Counted from the first letter of the stretch, positions 8,653 to 17,367 are shown. The stretch is DNA of 64,000 bases from Magnetococcales bacterium (GCA_015231755.1 JADGAZ010000007.1:50292-114291), one strand, 5' to 3'. A program made the numbers and translations. Notes: generated from the letters alone by a model not told the origin.

Positions 8653-9423
8653 TTAAACGATGATGCGTCGGGAGATGTGTTTGACGGCCAAGGGAAAGAA
8701 CACGGCGGCGCTCACCAGCAGCACCCCCAGGTGCCATAATGGATTATCGAAGGGCAGACCGGTGGTCAAGGGGCGGATCAGGGCCACCACATGGGTCAGG
8801 GGCAACAACTCCGTCGCCACACGCAAGGGCGCCGGGAGGGTTTCCAGGGGATAGAAGACCCCGCAGAACAAAAACATGGGTGTGATGACCAGAGTGAAAT
8901 AATACATAAAAAAATCGTAATTGGGTGAGATCGCCGTCATGATCATCCCCAGGGAGCCGAACACCACCCCGGACAAAAACACCACCGGCAGGGCCAGTAC
9001 GGCGGTGGAGGCGGGAATGGCGCCCATGATCGCCCCCACCAGCAGGATGGCCGATCCGGAAAACAAGGATTTGGTCGCCGCCCAGCTCACTTCGCCGGCC
9101 ACGATGTCGGCGATGCCTACCGGCGTGGCCAGCATGGCGTGAAAGGTCTGCTGACGGGTCATGCGGGTGAATCCCCCGTAGATCGCCTCGAAGGTGGCGG
9201 CGTTCATGGAGTTGGAAGCCAGAATGCCGGCGGTCAGATAGACCGGATACGATACCGGCCCCATGGACTCCACATAGCGTCCCAGTCCGTAGCCCATGCC
9301 GAGCAGATACAAAAACGGCTCGCCCAGATTGCCCACCAGGGATGAGGCGGCATTCTTGCGCCAGACCATCAGATGGCGGCGCCATACCTGGATGAACAAA
9401 AGCGTGGGCAGAAATCGGTTCAT
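8653..9423 (-). CDS. ABC-2 type transporter permease, NodJ-like
   Basis: 256 aa integral membrane protein with about six hydrophobic segments. The N-terminus (QVWRRHLMVWRKNAASSLVGNL) and the segments PFLYLLGMGYGLG, FEAIYGGFTRMTRQQTF and TLVITPMFLFCGVFYPL are typical of the NodJ/ABC-2 polysaccharide- or drug-export permease family, with 250-260 aa as the usual length. The GAGGTG ribosome site sits just before the ATG. Such permeases need an ATPase, normally encoded immediately upstream, but the 384 nt upstream hold none. The partner must be elsewhere or has been lost. Confidence 0.85.
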   Translation of the reverse strand: MNRFLPTLLFIQVWRRHLMVWRKNAASSLVGNLGEPFLYLLGMGYGLGRYVESMGPVSYPVYLTAGILASNSMNAATFEAIYGGFTRMTRQQTFHAMLATPVGIADIVAGEVSWAATKSLFSGSAILLVGAIMGAIPASTAVLALPVVFLSGVVFGSLGMIMTAISPNYDFFMYYFTLVITPMFLFCGVFYPLETLPAPLRVATELLPLTHVVALIRPLTTGLPFDNPLWHLGVLLVSAAVFFPLAVKHISRRIIV

Positions 9424-9807
9424 CGGGTCATCACCTCGGCGGTCCCCCAGGGGATCGGGAACGGTTGAAAGGGGTGGAACGGAAAGGGATGGGCGGTTTG
9501 CCCTCCAGGCGGGTCTGGTTTTTCGGTGGTCGGGATCGGGAGAGAGGCTTTTTATTGGGAAGGGCCTCTGTCAAAATTGGCATCATAGCCGTTTGTCGGC
9601 CTTTCAGGAAGCGATTCCGGGGGTTGGTTTTGGCTTGAAGGGGTCGATGGTGGGGTTGATGATTCGGTCCCGGGTGTGGCGGTCCGGGTGTGGGGCGTGG
9701 ATTGCGATCTTTTGAGGTGGTCGATCCGGGGTCGAAGGTGTTAGGCTTAAAGCCTTTGGACAGCGATCATCGGGCCGTACGGTCTGTGTTTCGGGAGGGT
9801 AACGATC
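9424..9807. other. Gene-poor divergent intergenic region
   Basis: No convincing gene lies between the ABC permease and the exported repeat protein. A 51-codon frame on the minus strand (9431-9586) is Pro/Arg-rich and unsupported. A TTGACA stands within it on the minus strand but lacks a good -10. Confidence 0.5.
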
Positions 9808-10194
9808 ATGCGTGTCACAGGTGCAGCCTGGATGGTGTGCGGGGTGTTGCTGCTGGCCTCGGGGGAGATCGCCGCCGAGGAGAGTGGCCAGAGCGGGGCT
9901 TCCGGGAACAAAACCAGCGAATCCACCTCTGCCTCCACCCCGGTCGGAACAGAACACCCCCCGGCCACCACCACCCCGGCCACCACCACTCCGGCTTCCA
10001 CCACCACCCCGGCCACTTCCGGCACTCCGGCCAGCGCCACGCCCGCCCCCCCGGGTTCCACTCCAGCCACGGCCTATGCCACCCCCCCGGTCTTCGCCAC
10101 CCCTCCCGCTTTCGCCACGCCCCCGGCCTTCGCCACCCCTCCCGCCTTCGCCGCTCCCCCGGCTTTTGCCACCCCTTTGGTCCCTGCCCGTTGA
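9808..10194 (+). CDS. Exported Pro/Thr/Ala-rich repeat protein
   Basis: 128 aa with a good GGAGGG ribosome site. Residues 1-24 form a signal peptide (VTGAAWMVCGVLLLASGEIAAEE). The remainder is low complexity. A Ser/Thr/Pro-rich stretch (TTTPATTTPAS) is followed by about six 6-aa units of the type FATPPA near the C-terminus, encoded by 18-nt direct repeats. Such sequences are extended and often wall- or envelope-spanning linkers, but no binding or catalytic domain is attached. Function unknown. The signal peptide and ribosome site argue that it is real. Confidence 0.6.
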   Translation: MRVTGAAWMVCGVLLLASGEIAAEESGQSGASGNKTSESTSASTPVGTEHPPATTTPATTTPASTTTPATSGTPASATPAPPGSTPATAYATPPVFATPPAFATPPAFATPPAFAAPPAFATPLVPAR

Positions 10195-10312
10195 GGAGGC
10201 AAAGGGGGGTATTTTCGCAACGTGGACGTGGTGGGGCAAACCGGCTACACTGTGCCATCCTGACGCCCAATCTGAAACCTGATTTTTTGGCCCGGAGTGG
10301 CGAAATCGTATC

Positions 10313-10825
10313 GTGATCATGCCCGTCAAACCTTTTGATGTCTTGATTCTGTCGTCCCTGGTGGGGTGGCTGTGTTGCGGCGTGGCCGGTGCGGGGGGGG
10401 GCGAGGTCACCTCGGAGGCCCAGCGTTCCTGCCTGCTGGAGCATGTCAAGTCTGCCAGAAGCGCCCTGGCCGCCCAGCATCTGCAACAAGCCTGCGCCCG
10501 CCGTTTCCCTCCCGAGTCCAGATCCCCTTCCCTGGAGATCGGACCGGAGCGGGAAGACGAACTCCACGCCTATGACCAATGCCTGTTTCGCCATCTGTCC
10601 GGGGTACAAAACGATGCCAGCGCCCAGGCCATGGAGCAGTTTTGTCACGATCAGTTTCATCCCGGGGAGTCGGCGGTCAACCGTCCCGTCCGAACCGATG
10701 GACTGTTGGAACTGCTCAATCGGATCGACCGTCCCTCGAAAAGTCGGGAGTCCCAACCCGCATCCGCTCCGGTGATCGACGGAGAGACGTTTGTTCCGTT
10801 GGCACCTGCCAAGGCCGGTCGCTGA
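10313..10825 (+). CDS. Exported protein with duplicated C-x20-C motif
   Basis: 170 aa from a GTG start with GGAG upstream; an ATG two codons later is the alternative. A hydrophobic segment (VLILSSLVGWLCCGVAGA) looks like a signal peptide. Two segments share the pattern C-L-x2-H...C-x3-F-x-P with exactly 20 residues between the cysteines: one starts CLLEH (about residue 40), the other CLFRH (about residue 91). In the periplasm these could form two helical-hairpin disulfides. The C-terminus is polar and Pro-rich. No family recognised. Confidence 0.65.
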   Translation: MIMPVKPFDVLILSSLVGWLCCGVAGAGGGEVTSEAQRSCLLEHVKSARSALAAQHLQQACARRFPPESRSPSLEIGPEREDELHAYDQCLFRHLSGVQNDASAQAMEQFCHDQFHPGESAVNRPVRTDGLLELLNRIDRPSKSRESQPASAPVIDGETFVPLAPAKAGR

Positions 10826-10862
10826 CCGGTGGCCATTGACCTCGCATCAGGGTAAATCCATC

Positions 10863-11600
10863 GTGTACGTCTCTGTGCTGTATACCGTGTTGGCTGTGTT
10901 GGCTGTGGTGTTTTCACAGGATCTGTGGGCAGGCTCTTGCGACTGTTCCGTGGCGGTGGATGTGGGGCATGCCCTCTTTTCCGCCGGTGCCACCAGCGCC
11001 CGGGGCAAGCCGGAATATGAATTCAACCTCTCCATGGGTACCTTGATCCACGACGAGTTGATCAAAAATGGCCTCTCCCGTAGTTTTCTCATCGTCAACC
11101 CGCCGGGACTCAAGGATCGGGTGCGCATCGCCGAGGAAAAACAGGCGGATCTGTTCGTGTCGGTGCATCACGATTCCGTGCAGTCGTTTTATCTGCGCAA
11201 CTGGACCGTCGATGGCAAAAATCAGAGATATTGTGATTTGTTCCGGGGATATTCCATTCTGCTCTCCCCCAAGGGGTTGCAGTATTCCACCAGTCTGGAA
11301 CTGGCCCAGATGATCGGCAGACGGTTCCGCGCCGCCGGATTTCTTCCCGCTTATCATCACTCGAAGAATATTCCCGGTGGCCGTCACAACATGATCGATG
11401 AGGAACTGGGCATCTATCAGTTCGATAATCTGGTGGTCTTGAAATATGCCGTGATGCCCGCCATCCTGATCGAATTCGGCGTAATCGTGCATCGGGACGA
11501 GGAACTTCAGTTGCAACAGCCGGAAACCCGGGACAAACTGGTGAAAGGTGTGGTGGAGGGCATTCAGGAGTTCAACGTGCGCCACTGTCTGTCCCGCTGA
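10863..11600 (+). CDS. N-acetylmuramoyl-L-alanine amidase, Amidase_3 type
   Basis: 245 aa from a GTG at 10863. This start gives a signal peptide (YVSVLYTVLAVLAVVFSQDLWAG) and follows CAGGG. A TTG further upstream would overlap the preceding gene. It would cleave the amide bond between MurNAc and the stem peptide, in the periplasm. The zinc-site pattern of Amidase_3 is visible: His in VAVDVGHALFS, Glu in KPEYEFNLS, His in FVSVHHDS, and the catalytic Glu in PAILIEFGVI. No LysM, SPOR or AMIN domain is attached. An NlpD-like activator candidate is encoded at 15404-16483. Confidence 0.85.
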   Translation: MYVSVLYTVLAVLAVVFSQDLWAGSCDCSVAVDVGHALFSAGATSARGKPEYEFNLSMGTLIHDELIKNGLSRSFLIVNPPGLKDRVRIAEEKQADLFVSVHHDSVQSFYLRNWTVDGKNQRYCDLFRGYSILLSPKGLQYSTSLELAQMIGRRFRAAGFLPAYHHSKNIPGGRHNMIDEELGIYQFDNLVVLKYAVMPAILIEFGVIVHRDEELQLQQPETRDKLVKGVVEGIQEFNVRHCLSR

Positions 11601-11666
11601 CGCGCTGCTGCGGTTTGTTCCGCTGATTTTTTAGGGTCAACGTCTTGCATTTTTGGAGAAATCGAT

Positions 11667-12140
11667 ATGAAACAAGGACCGCTTTTCGCCCTGGCTTTGC
11701 TGTTGGCCGCTGTTCCCGCCCTCCGGACCGCCCAGGCTGAAGTTCTCGCCACCGTGGATACCGTCTTCAAGCTTCTCGGCCCGGATGACAAGATCGTCAT
11801 CGAGGCCTTCGACGACCCCAAGGTGGAAGGGGTCGCCTGTCATCTGAGCCGGGCCAAACGGGGAGGGGTCGCGGGGGGGCTCGGCTTGGCCGAAGACACC
11901 TCCGACGCCTCCATCGCCTGTCGGCAGATCGGTCCCATCGTCATGAAGGACGATCTCAAGGATGGAGAGTCGGTTTTTTCCAAGAGCACCTCCCTGCTGT
12001 TCAAGAAAATGCAGGTGGTACGCTTCCTCGACAAGAAACGGAATACCTTGGTTTATCTCGTCTATTCCGACAAGCTCATCGAAGGATCCCCGAAAAACTC
12101 CATCTCCACGGTTCCGGTCATGCCCTGGCGCAAGGATTGA
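11667..12140 (+). CDS. creA: CreA family periplasmic protein
   Basis: 157 aa. A signal peptide ([18 protein letters not shown]) is followed by the conserved CreA features: [24 protein letters not shown], then [10 protein letters not shown] and [26 protein letters not shown]. Two cysteines (in GVACH and IACRQ) are as in the family. The E. coli homologue is a small exported protein of unclear role. A GGAG ribosome site precedes the ATG. The gene is followed by two strong hairpins and converges on pckA. Confidence 0.92.
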   Translation: MKQGPLFALALLLAAVPALRTAQAEVLATVDTVFKLLGPDDKIVIEAFDDPKVEGVACHLSRAKRGGVAGGLGLAEDTSDASIACRQIGPIVMKDDLKDGESVFSKSTSLLFKKMQVVRFLDKKRNTLVYLVYSDKLIEGSPKNSISTVPVMPWRKD

Positions 12141-12160
12141 TGGGTGGGGCTGGCAAGGGG

Positions 12161-12197
12161 GGGTCTGGGTTTTTCAAAAGGCGAAAAACCCAGACCC
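12161..12197. terminator. 15-bp perfect hairpin after creA
   Basis: A 15-bp perfect stem (12161-12175 with 12183-12197) and a 7-nt loop begin 20 nt after the creA stop. A T-run does not follow directly but occurs in the next hairpin at 12218-12223. It probably ends creA transcription and belongs to a repeated intergenic element. Confidence 0.55.
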
Positions 12198-12214
12198 TCC
12201 AAGGCGGCGCGCTG

Positions 12215-12342
12215 CGCTTTTTTCGTGAAAGGATGCGAAAAAAGCGTGTTTGAAAAGTGCGCTTGAAAACAAAGTCAAAGGCCAAAGCAAAGGCAAGACC
12301 CTGGGAGAAGAATCTCCCAGGCCCTCACTTTTTTTTCAATGG
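12215..12342. repeat. Dispersed palindromic intergenic repeat, copy 1
   Basis: The element has three parts. First is an 11-bp hairpin (cgcttttttcg / cgaaaaaagcg, 12215-12246). Then come degenerate AAAG-rich units (12265-12298). Last is a hairpin unit, 12299-12342: CCCTGGGAGAAG, AATCTCCCAG, a pyrimidine run, T8, CAATGG. The same parts recur near 22.8 kb (hairpin units) and 63.9 kb (11-bp hairpin and AAAG units). It lies between convergent creA and pckA. Confidence 0.75.
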
Positions 12343-12382
12343 TTTCAAGGATGCGGTGTCTGGATTTGGATCCGGATCGGGG

Positions 12383-14005
12383 CTAACGCTGCACCGGTCC
12401 GCCGGACAAAATCTCCTGGGGTACTCGATTGGCGAATTTCTCGGCGAAATTGGCTACGAACCGGTCCGCCAACTGACGGGCCTGGGCATCGTAACGGGCC
12501 GGATCCTTCCAGGTGGTGCGGGGATTCAGATGCATGGGATCCACGTTGGTGATCTCGATGGGCACCTCGAAACCGAAGGTCGGATCGATCCGGGTGGGCA
12601 CATGATCCAGATGACCGTCGAAGATCCGGTCGATGATCGCCCGGGTCTCCTGAATCGGCATGCGGAAGCCTTCCCCGTAGGGACCGCCGGTCCAACCGGT
12701 GTTGATCAGCCAGCATTTGGCCTGGGTCTGTTGCAGCTTCTTGCCCAGCAGCGTGGCGTACACCACCGGATCCAACGCCATGAACGGCTCCCCGAAACAG
12801 GCGGAAAAGGTGGTGGTCGGCTCGGTGACGCCCCGTTCCGTTCCCGCCAGCTTGGCGGTGTAACCGGACAGGAAATGATACATGGTCTGTTCGATGGTCA
12901 AGCGGGCCACCGGCGGCATGATGCCGAAGGCGTCCGCGGTCAACAAGATGACGTTGGAAGGATGTCCCCCGTGGCCGCTGAGCTGGATCCGGGGCAACGA
13001 CGCCAATGGATAGGCGGCGCGGGTGTTTTCCGTCAAGGTGTGATCGTCCAGATTGACCCGTCGGGAGACCGGATCCATGATGACGTTTTCCAACACCGTG
13101 CCGAACCGGCGGGTACAGTTCCAGATGTCCGGCTCCGCCTGGGGATGCAGACGGATCACCTTGGCGTAACATCCCCCTTCCAGATTGAACACCCCGTTGT
13201 CCGACCAGCCATGCTCGTCGTCACCGATCATGCGGCGGCGGGGATCCGTGGACAAGGTGGTCTTGCCGGTGCCCGACAGACCAAAGAAAATGGCCACATC
13301 ATCCTGTTCGCCGATGTTGGCGCTGCAATGCATGGACAACACGCCCTGCAAGGGGAGCAGATAGTTCATCAGGGTGAAGACCGCTTTTTTGTTTTCTCCG
13401 GCGTAACCGGTGCCGCCGATGAGGGCTTCCCGGCGTCCCAGATGCAGCAGGATGAAGGCTTCCGAACGGGTGCCGTCCACCTCGGGCACCGCCAGGAAAC
13501 CTCCGGCGTTGATCAGGGTGAAATCCGGTTGCATCACCTTTTCGCAAGGCGAGGCCGGGTGGATGAACAGATTGCGGGCGAACAGGGATTGCCACGCCTG
13601 GGTGGTGACGATCCGCACCCGGCGTTGATACTGGGGATCCGCCCCCACGCGACAATCCTGCACGAACAGTTCCCGGTCCTGGAGATAGGCGGTGACCCGG
13701 GTACGGAGCTTTTCGTAGGCCTCTTCGGAGAAGGGACGGTTGACCGATCCCCAGGCCACATGGTCGCGGCTGGATGGCTCGTCCACGATGAATTTGTCGT
13801 TGGCCGAACGGCCCGTATACTGGCCGGTCTCCACTACCAAAGAGCCGCCGGTGGCGATGCGCCCTTCGCGGCGGTGGATGGCGGTTTCATACAGTTCCGG
13901 GGTGGAAAGATCCACGCGGATGGCCCCGGTGTGATGAATGCCCTGTTGAACCAACTGGGCGCGAACCGCGTCGGAATAGGCTTGGGGGGAAAGGGGTTTG
14001 GTCAT
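12383..14005 (-). CDS. pckA: Phosphoenolpyruvate carboxykinase (ATP)
   Basis: 540 aa, the usual length. It converts oxaloacetate and ATP to PEP, CO2 and ADP, a gluconeogenic cytosolic step. The kinase P-loop FFGLSGTGKTTLSTD lies near residue 240. The substrate and metal-binding regions MHCSANIGEQDDVAIFFG, RMIGDDEHGWSDNGVFN and FSACFGEPFM match the ATP-type family. The ATG overlaps the stop of the upstream pgi gene (ATGA), so the two are cotranslated. Together they would draw carbon from the C4 pool to hexose phosphates. Confidence 0.97.
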   Translation of the reverse strand: MTKPLSPQAYSDAVRAQLVQQGIHHTGAIRVDLSTPELYETAIHRREGRIATGGSLVVETGQYTGRSANDKFIVDEPSSRDHVAWGSVNRPFSEEAYEKLRTRVTAYLQDRELFVQDCRVGADPQYQRRVRIVTTQAWQSLFARNLFIHPASPCEKVMQPDFTLINAGGFLAVPEVDGTRSEAFILLHLGRREALIGGTGYAGENKKAVFTLMNYLLPLQGVLSMHCSANIGEQDDVAIFFGLSGTGKTTLSTDPRRRMIGDDEHGWSDNGVFNLEGGCYAKVIRLHPQAEPDIWNCTRRFGTVLENVIMDPVSRRVNLDDHTLTENTRAAYPLASLPRIQLSGHGGHPSNVILLTADAFGIMPPVARLTIEQTMYHFLSGYTAKLAGTERGVTEPTTTFSACFGEPFMALDPVVYATLLGKKLQQTQAKCWLINTGWTGGPYGEGFRMPIQETRAIIDRIFDGHLDHVPTRIDPTFGFEVPIEITNVDPMHLNPRTTWKDPARYDAQARQLADRFVANFAEKFANRVPQEILSGGPVQR

Positions 14006-15276
14006 GAGGTCTCCTCCATGAGTGTGCCGGGGGTCGAGGATTCCAGGCGCGCGCGGGTTCGTTTTTTCCCGTCTTCCACGGCGGGCTGGTCAAAGGGGGT
14101 GACGCCGAAACATTCGGCCACCAGAGTGGTTTCCATTTCCAACAACACGATCAATTCGCCCAAAGCGACCGGATCGGTGGCGGCCAGACGGAACTCCCGC
14201 ACCGGCGCCTTGCGTCCGATGAGGGCGTCACGGGTGCCGAGATATTCGGCGGTGAACAGTTCACCCACGGTGCGCCCTGCCAACGGGGCCACCGCCGACA
14301 GAGGGGCGAAACGGGTCGGAATCGTCGCTCCCAGGGTGGCGAGGGTGGGATCGAACAGCAAAGTGAACTGTTTGTCCTCGGGTCCGTCGAGATACAGTTG
14401 CAACTGGGAGTGTTGATCCACCACGCCTCGGGCTTCCACCGGGGTGAGGCCGTGTTTGCGGCCCTGGTCGTCGATCTTGCCCAGGCTTTCGGCCCATAAC
14501 TGTCTGAACCAGGTGGCGATGGTCTCCAGACGGGAGCCGTAGGTCAAAAACACGCTCATGTTGCGTCCCGCGGCGGCCATCTCCGCCTGGGCCAGGGCGT
14601 GACGCAACGCCGGATTGTTCACCGGATCCGGCTCCAGGCAGCGTTGGGTCATCCGGGTGGCGCCGGCCAGCAAGGCTTCGATATCCGCTCCGGCGAAGGC
14701 GGCGGGCAGCAGACCCGTGACCGACAGCACCGAGAACCGTCCCCCCACCGGGGCGTGGGGAATGATCGGCACCTCCAGGGCGCGACCGATCGCGCTCAAA
14801 GCCCCCTGGGGGTTTTCCGTGACGATGGCCAACCGGTCCTGGGGGCGTTCTCCGAGCCGGTCCAGCACCGTGAGCAGTTGAGCGAGGGTTTCCGGGGTTT
14901 CACCGGATTTGCTCACCGCCAACACGGTGGCGCGGCTCCAATCCTGGTCATACAGGGCCGCCAGTTGAACCGGACAGATGTTTTCGTAAAAGGTGACGGC
15001 GCGTCCCTGGCCAGCCAGGGAACGGACCAGCATGTTGCCTCCCAGGGAACTGCCGCCGATGCCCAGCACCACCAGATGATCGGATTGATCCTGAAACCGT
15101 TGCGACCATTCAAGCGCCTTGGCGACCTCCTGATCGTTTTCGGTGAGGCGCACGAAGGCAGGGCGAAAAGTTGGATTATGTTTCCAACCCGAAAGGGTGT
15201 GCAGCAGAGGGGGAGGACAGTCGGTGGTTGGGGTGAAAAAGGGATGGGTGCGTATATCGAGAGCAGAGGTGTTCAC
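14002..15276 (-). CDS. pgi: Glucose-6-phosphate isomerase, short bacterial form
   Basis: 424 aa, shorter than the 550-aa enterobacterial enzyme but typical of one bacterial subgroup. It interconverts glucose-6-phosphate and fructose-6-phosphate. Two SIS-type sugar-phosphate sites are visible: LVVLGIGGSSLGGNMLVRSL, with AVSKSGETPETLAQL following. The Pgi signature GLTPVEARGVVDQHSQLQL lies near residue 285. The start is GTG. The stop overlaps the pckA start. Confidence 0.95.
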   Translation of the reverse strand: MNTSALDIRTHPFFTPTTDCPPPLLHTLSGWKHNPTFRPAFVRLTENDQEVAKALEWSQRFQDQSDHLVVLGIGGSSLGGNMLVRSLAGQGRAVTFYENICPVQLAALYDQDWSRATVLAVSKSGETPETLAQLLTVLDRLGERPQDRLAIVTENPQGALSAIGRALEVPIIPHAPVGGRFSVLSVTGLLPAAFAGADIEALLAGATRMTQRCLEPDPVNNPALRHALAQAEMAAAGRNMSVFLTYGSRLETIATWFRQLWAESLGKIDDQGRKHGLTPVEARGVVDQHSQLQLYLDGPEDKQFTLLFDPTLATLGATIPTRFAPLSAVAPLAGRTVGELFTAEYLGTRDALIGRKAPVREFRLAATDPVALGELIVLLEMETTLVAECFGVTPFDQPAVEDGKKRTRARLESSTPGTLMEETS

Positions 15277-15403
15277 AGTTGCCTATCGTCCCTGTTGGTG
15301 TGGCTTGTTTTCCGCTTGCAAAACGATGAGTGACCTGAAAAGCCAGGATTCGGGGCGTGGATTCCCCCAAAAAAAGTGTTGTTCTGACTTTGTCAAACAG
15401 GTG

Positions 15404-16483
15404 TCAATCCCGTTTGGGGAGATACTGTAGGGGATTTTGCGGTGCAATGCTACGGCGGATTTCAAAATGCAGACGGGGAGAGACGGTCACTCCGGATTGT
15501 CCCGCCAGGGCGATGGTTTCCCCGGCCCGCACGCTTTGGCCTTTCCTGACCATGATCTTTTGCAGATGGGCGTAGGCGGTCATGAAGGAGCCTCCATGCC
15601 GGAGCAGCACCATGTTGCCAAAGGTGGTCAACCCTTGATCCGCGTAGGCCACCACTCCGTCGGCGGCGGCGACGATGGGATCACCCGGATTGGCGGCGAT
15701 GTCGATGCCGGTGTTGCGCAACGCTCCCATCTGTCCGAAGCGGCCAATGACCCGACCCGTATGGGGCCACACCCAGTACGCCGGGGGATAAGGCGAGAGG
15801 GGTTGGGCCTGGGTATAGGTCTGGGGCGGAAGGCTGGTGTCCCGCCCCGCGGTCGGGTCGGGACGCGGAAGGGGATTCCGCAGCGCCAAAGAGGGGGGCG
15901 GAATGGTGCCGGGAGGTTCTTCCCAAAGGCGGGGAGCGGGTTTGTCCGGCAGGGTGGGGCGATCCGGTTCGGGTCTGGAGGCCATTTCCGGTTCGGGTCT
16001 GGAGGCCGTTTCCGGTTCGGGTCTGGAGGCCGTTTCCGGTTTGTTGGTCATGTCCGGTTTGGCGATCACGGGGGGGGGGAGAGGGGGACGGGGGGCTTGT
16101 CCCGGCGGAGTCACCCGCAGCCGTTGGCCTACCGTGAGTTGATCCGGATTGGTGATGCGGTTCCAGGTGGCCAGTTGTTCCACGTCGATGTTGTGGCCCG
16201 TGGCGATGGCCCAGAGGGTGTCACCGGGGCGGACCGCGTAGAGAATTTCCCGTCCGGGTTGGGGGGGAGGGGGTTGGGTTTGGGGTTCGGGAGCCAAGTC
16301 CGCCGCCAGGGGTGGACCCTTGACCACCCGCACCGGAGCGGCGGAACCGTTGCCCGCTTCCCGGGGCGGAGGCGCGCCGGTGCCGGAACATCCCGACAGC
16401 AGGAACAGCAATCCGATCCCTCCGATCCAGGTGCCTCTTCGGAGGGAGACACAGCCAGAAGGTCGGCGGGATTCCGGGTTCAC
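15404..16483 (-). CDS. nlpD: LysM/M23 lipoprotein, NlpD-like, catalytically degenerate
   Basis: 359 aa from a GTG at 16483 that overlaps the pcm stop (GTGA). A lipobox (LLFLLSGC) makes it a lipoprotein. Next is one LysM domain (YAVRPGDTLWAIATGHNIDV), a Pro-rich linker with three 8-aa units (ETASRPEP type), and a C-terminal LytM/M23 fold. The metal ligands are not intact: the first His is replaced in RNTGIDIA, and the HxH motif reads RLHFEI. This fits NlpD/EnvC-type proteins, which activate amidases rather than cut peptidoglycan. A candidate client, the Amidase_3 enzyme, is at 10863-11600. Confidence 0.85.
   Translation of the reverse strand: MNPESRRPSGCVSLRRGTWIGGIGLLFLLSGCSGTGAPPPREAGNGSAAPVRVVKGPPLAADLAPEPQTQPPPPQPGREILYAVRPGDTLWAIATGHNIDVEQLATWNRITNPDQLTVGQRLRVTPPGQAPRPPLPPPVIAKPDMTNKPETASRPEPETASRPEPEMASRPEPDRPTLPDKPAPRLWEEPPGTIPPPSLALRNPLPRPDPTAGRDTSLPPQTYTQAQPLSPYPPAYWVWPHTGRVIGRFGQMGALRNTGIDIAANPGDPIVAAADGVVAYADQGLTTFGNMVLLRHGGSFMTAYAHLQKIMVRKGQSVRAGETIALAGQSGVTVSPRLHFEIRRSIAPQNPLQYLPKRD
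15965..16041. repeat. 24-nt tandem repeat, three units, in the nlpD-like linker
   Basis: Three near-identical 24-nt units (ggttcgggtctggaggcc core) encode the ASRPEP linker repeats. Confidence 0.8.
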
Positions 16484-17154
16484 GGTGACTCTTCCTTCCA
16501 CCCCTGGGCGCCCACCAGAGGCACGAAACAGCAGGGTTCCAGGGTTTCCCGTTGGAGGGCGCCATCCGCCAGACGGATGATGCGGATCAGGTTCTGGGCG
16601 CTGCGGCTCCCTTCCGGGGCCACCAGCACACCATTGGGAGCCAGTTGACGCAGCACGTTTTCCGGGGTGATCGGGGTGCCGGCGGTGATGATCACCCGCT
16701 CGAACAGCCGTTCTTCCGGCCATCCCAGGGAGCCGTCTCCGACCCGGCAGACCACATTGTGAAATCCCAAACGGCGCAGTCGCTTGCGGGCCGAGTCCGC
16801 CAGCGAGGGCAGTCGTTCGATGGTGTAGACTTTGTGGCTCAGTTTGGACAGAATCGCGGTCTGATACCCGGAACCCGTGCCGATTTCCAACACCTCTTCT
16901 TGTCCGGTGAGGCGCAACGCCTGACTCATGCGGGCCACGGTATAGGGTTGGGAGAGGGTTTGACCTTCGCCGATGGGGAGGTTTTCATCCCCGTAGGCCC
17001 GGCTGGCCAGGGCCTCTTCCACAAACAGATGGCGCAAGGTCTCCCGCATCACCGCGATCACCCTGGGGTCATCGATGCCGTGGTTCTGGAGCAACTCCCT
17101 GACCATGCGGTCGCGGGCGCGCGACGAGACCATGCCGTGTTCCGGTACTTTCAT
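16480..17154 (-). CDS. pcm: Protein-L-isoaspartate O-methyltransferase
   Basis: 224 aa from the ATG at 17154; a TTG 93 nt upstream would add an unlikely extension. It uses SAM to methylate isoaspartyl residues and starts repair of aged proteins. The SAM-binding motif EVLEIGTGSGYQTAILSKL and the family segment GEGQTLSQPYTVARM are clear, as is FERVIITAGTP. It is followed, with overlap, by the nlpD-like gene, the same pcm-nlpD order as in many proteobacteria, although surE and rpoS are absent here. Confidence 0.96.
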   Translation of the reverse strand: MKVPEHGMVSSRARDRMVRELLQNHGIDDPRVIAVMRETLRHLFVEEALASRAYGDENLPIGEGQTLSQPYTVARMSQALRLTGQEEVLEIGTGSGYQTAILSKLSHKVYTIERLPSLADSARKRLRRLGFHNVVCRVGDGSLGWPEERLFERVIITAGTPITPENVLRQLAPNGVLVAPEGSRSAQNLIRIIRLADGALQRETLEPCCFVPLVGAQGWKEESP

Positions 17155-17367
17155 GCGTTCAAGAGACTCTGGCAGACGAGGATGGTCTTGGAAGTCCGTC
17201 GCGGGCTGGCATGACCTTAGAATGCGGACAGCAGACCGGATGGCCAATCCAAACGGTTATGGTAGACATATTGCAAGAATACGGGTCGGTGCGAAGTGTG
17301 TCAACGAAGTTGGCGCGTTTTCGCTGCTGTTTCGGGACTTTTGCCAGGATTACAAGAAGGAGCGGGT

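Noticed and set aside
9431..9586. 51-codon minus-strand frame ending just before the ABC permease
   Set aside because: Pro/Arg-rich, no ribosome site, no resemblance to an ABC ATPase; probably chance.
9604..10756. Two Gly/Arg- and Trp/Arg-rich minus-strand frames opposite the FATPPA protein
   Set aside because: They mirror the plus-strand repeat; the plus-strand frame has a signal peptide and a strong ribosome site.
12257..14416. A 719-codon open frame antisense to pckA and pgi
   Set aside because: The opposite strand encodes two unmistakable enzymes with overlapping start and stop; no ribosome site or family resemblance here.
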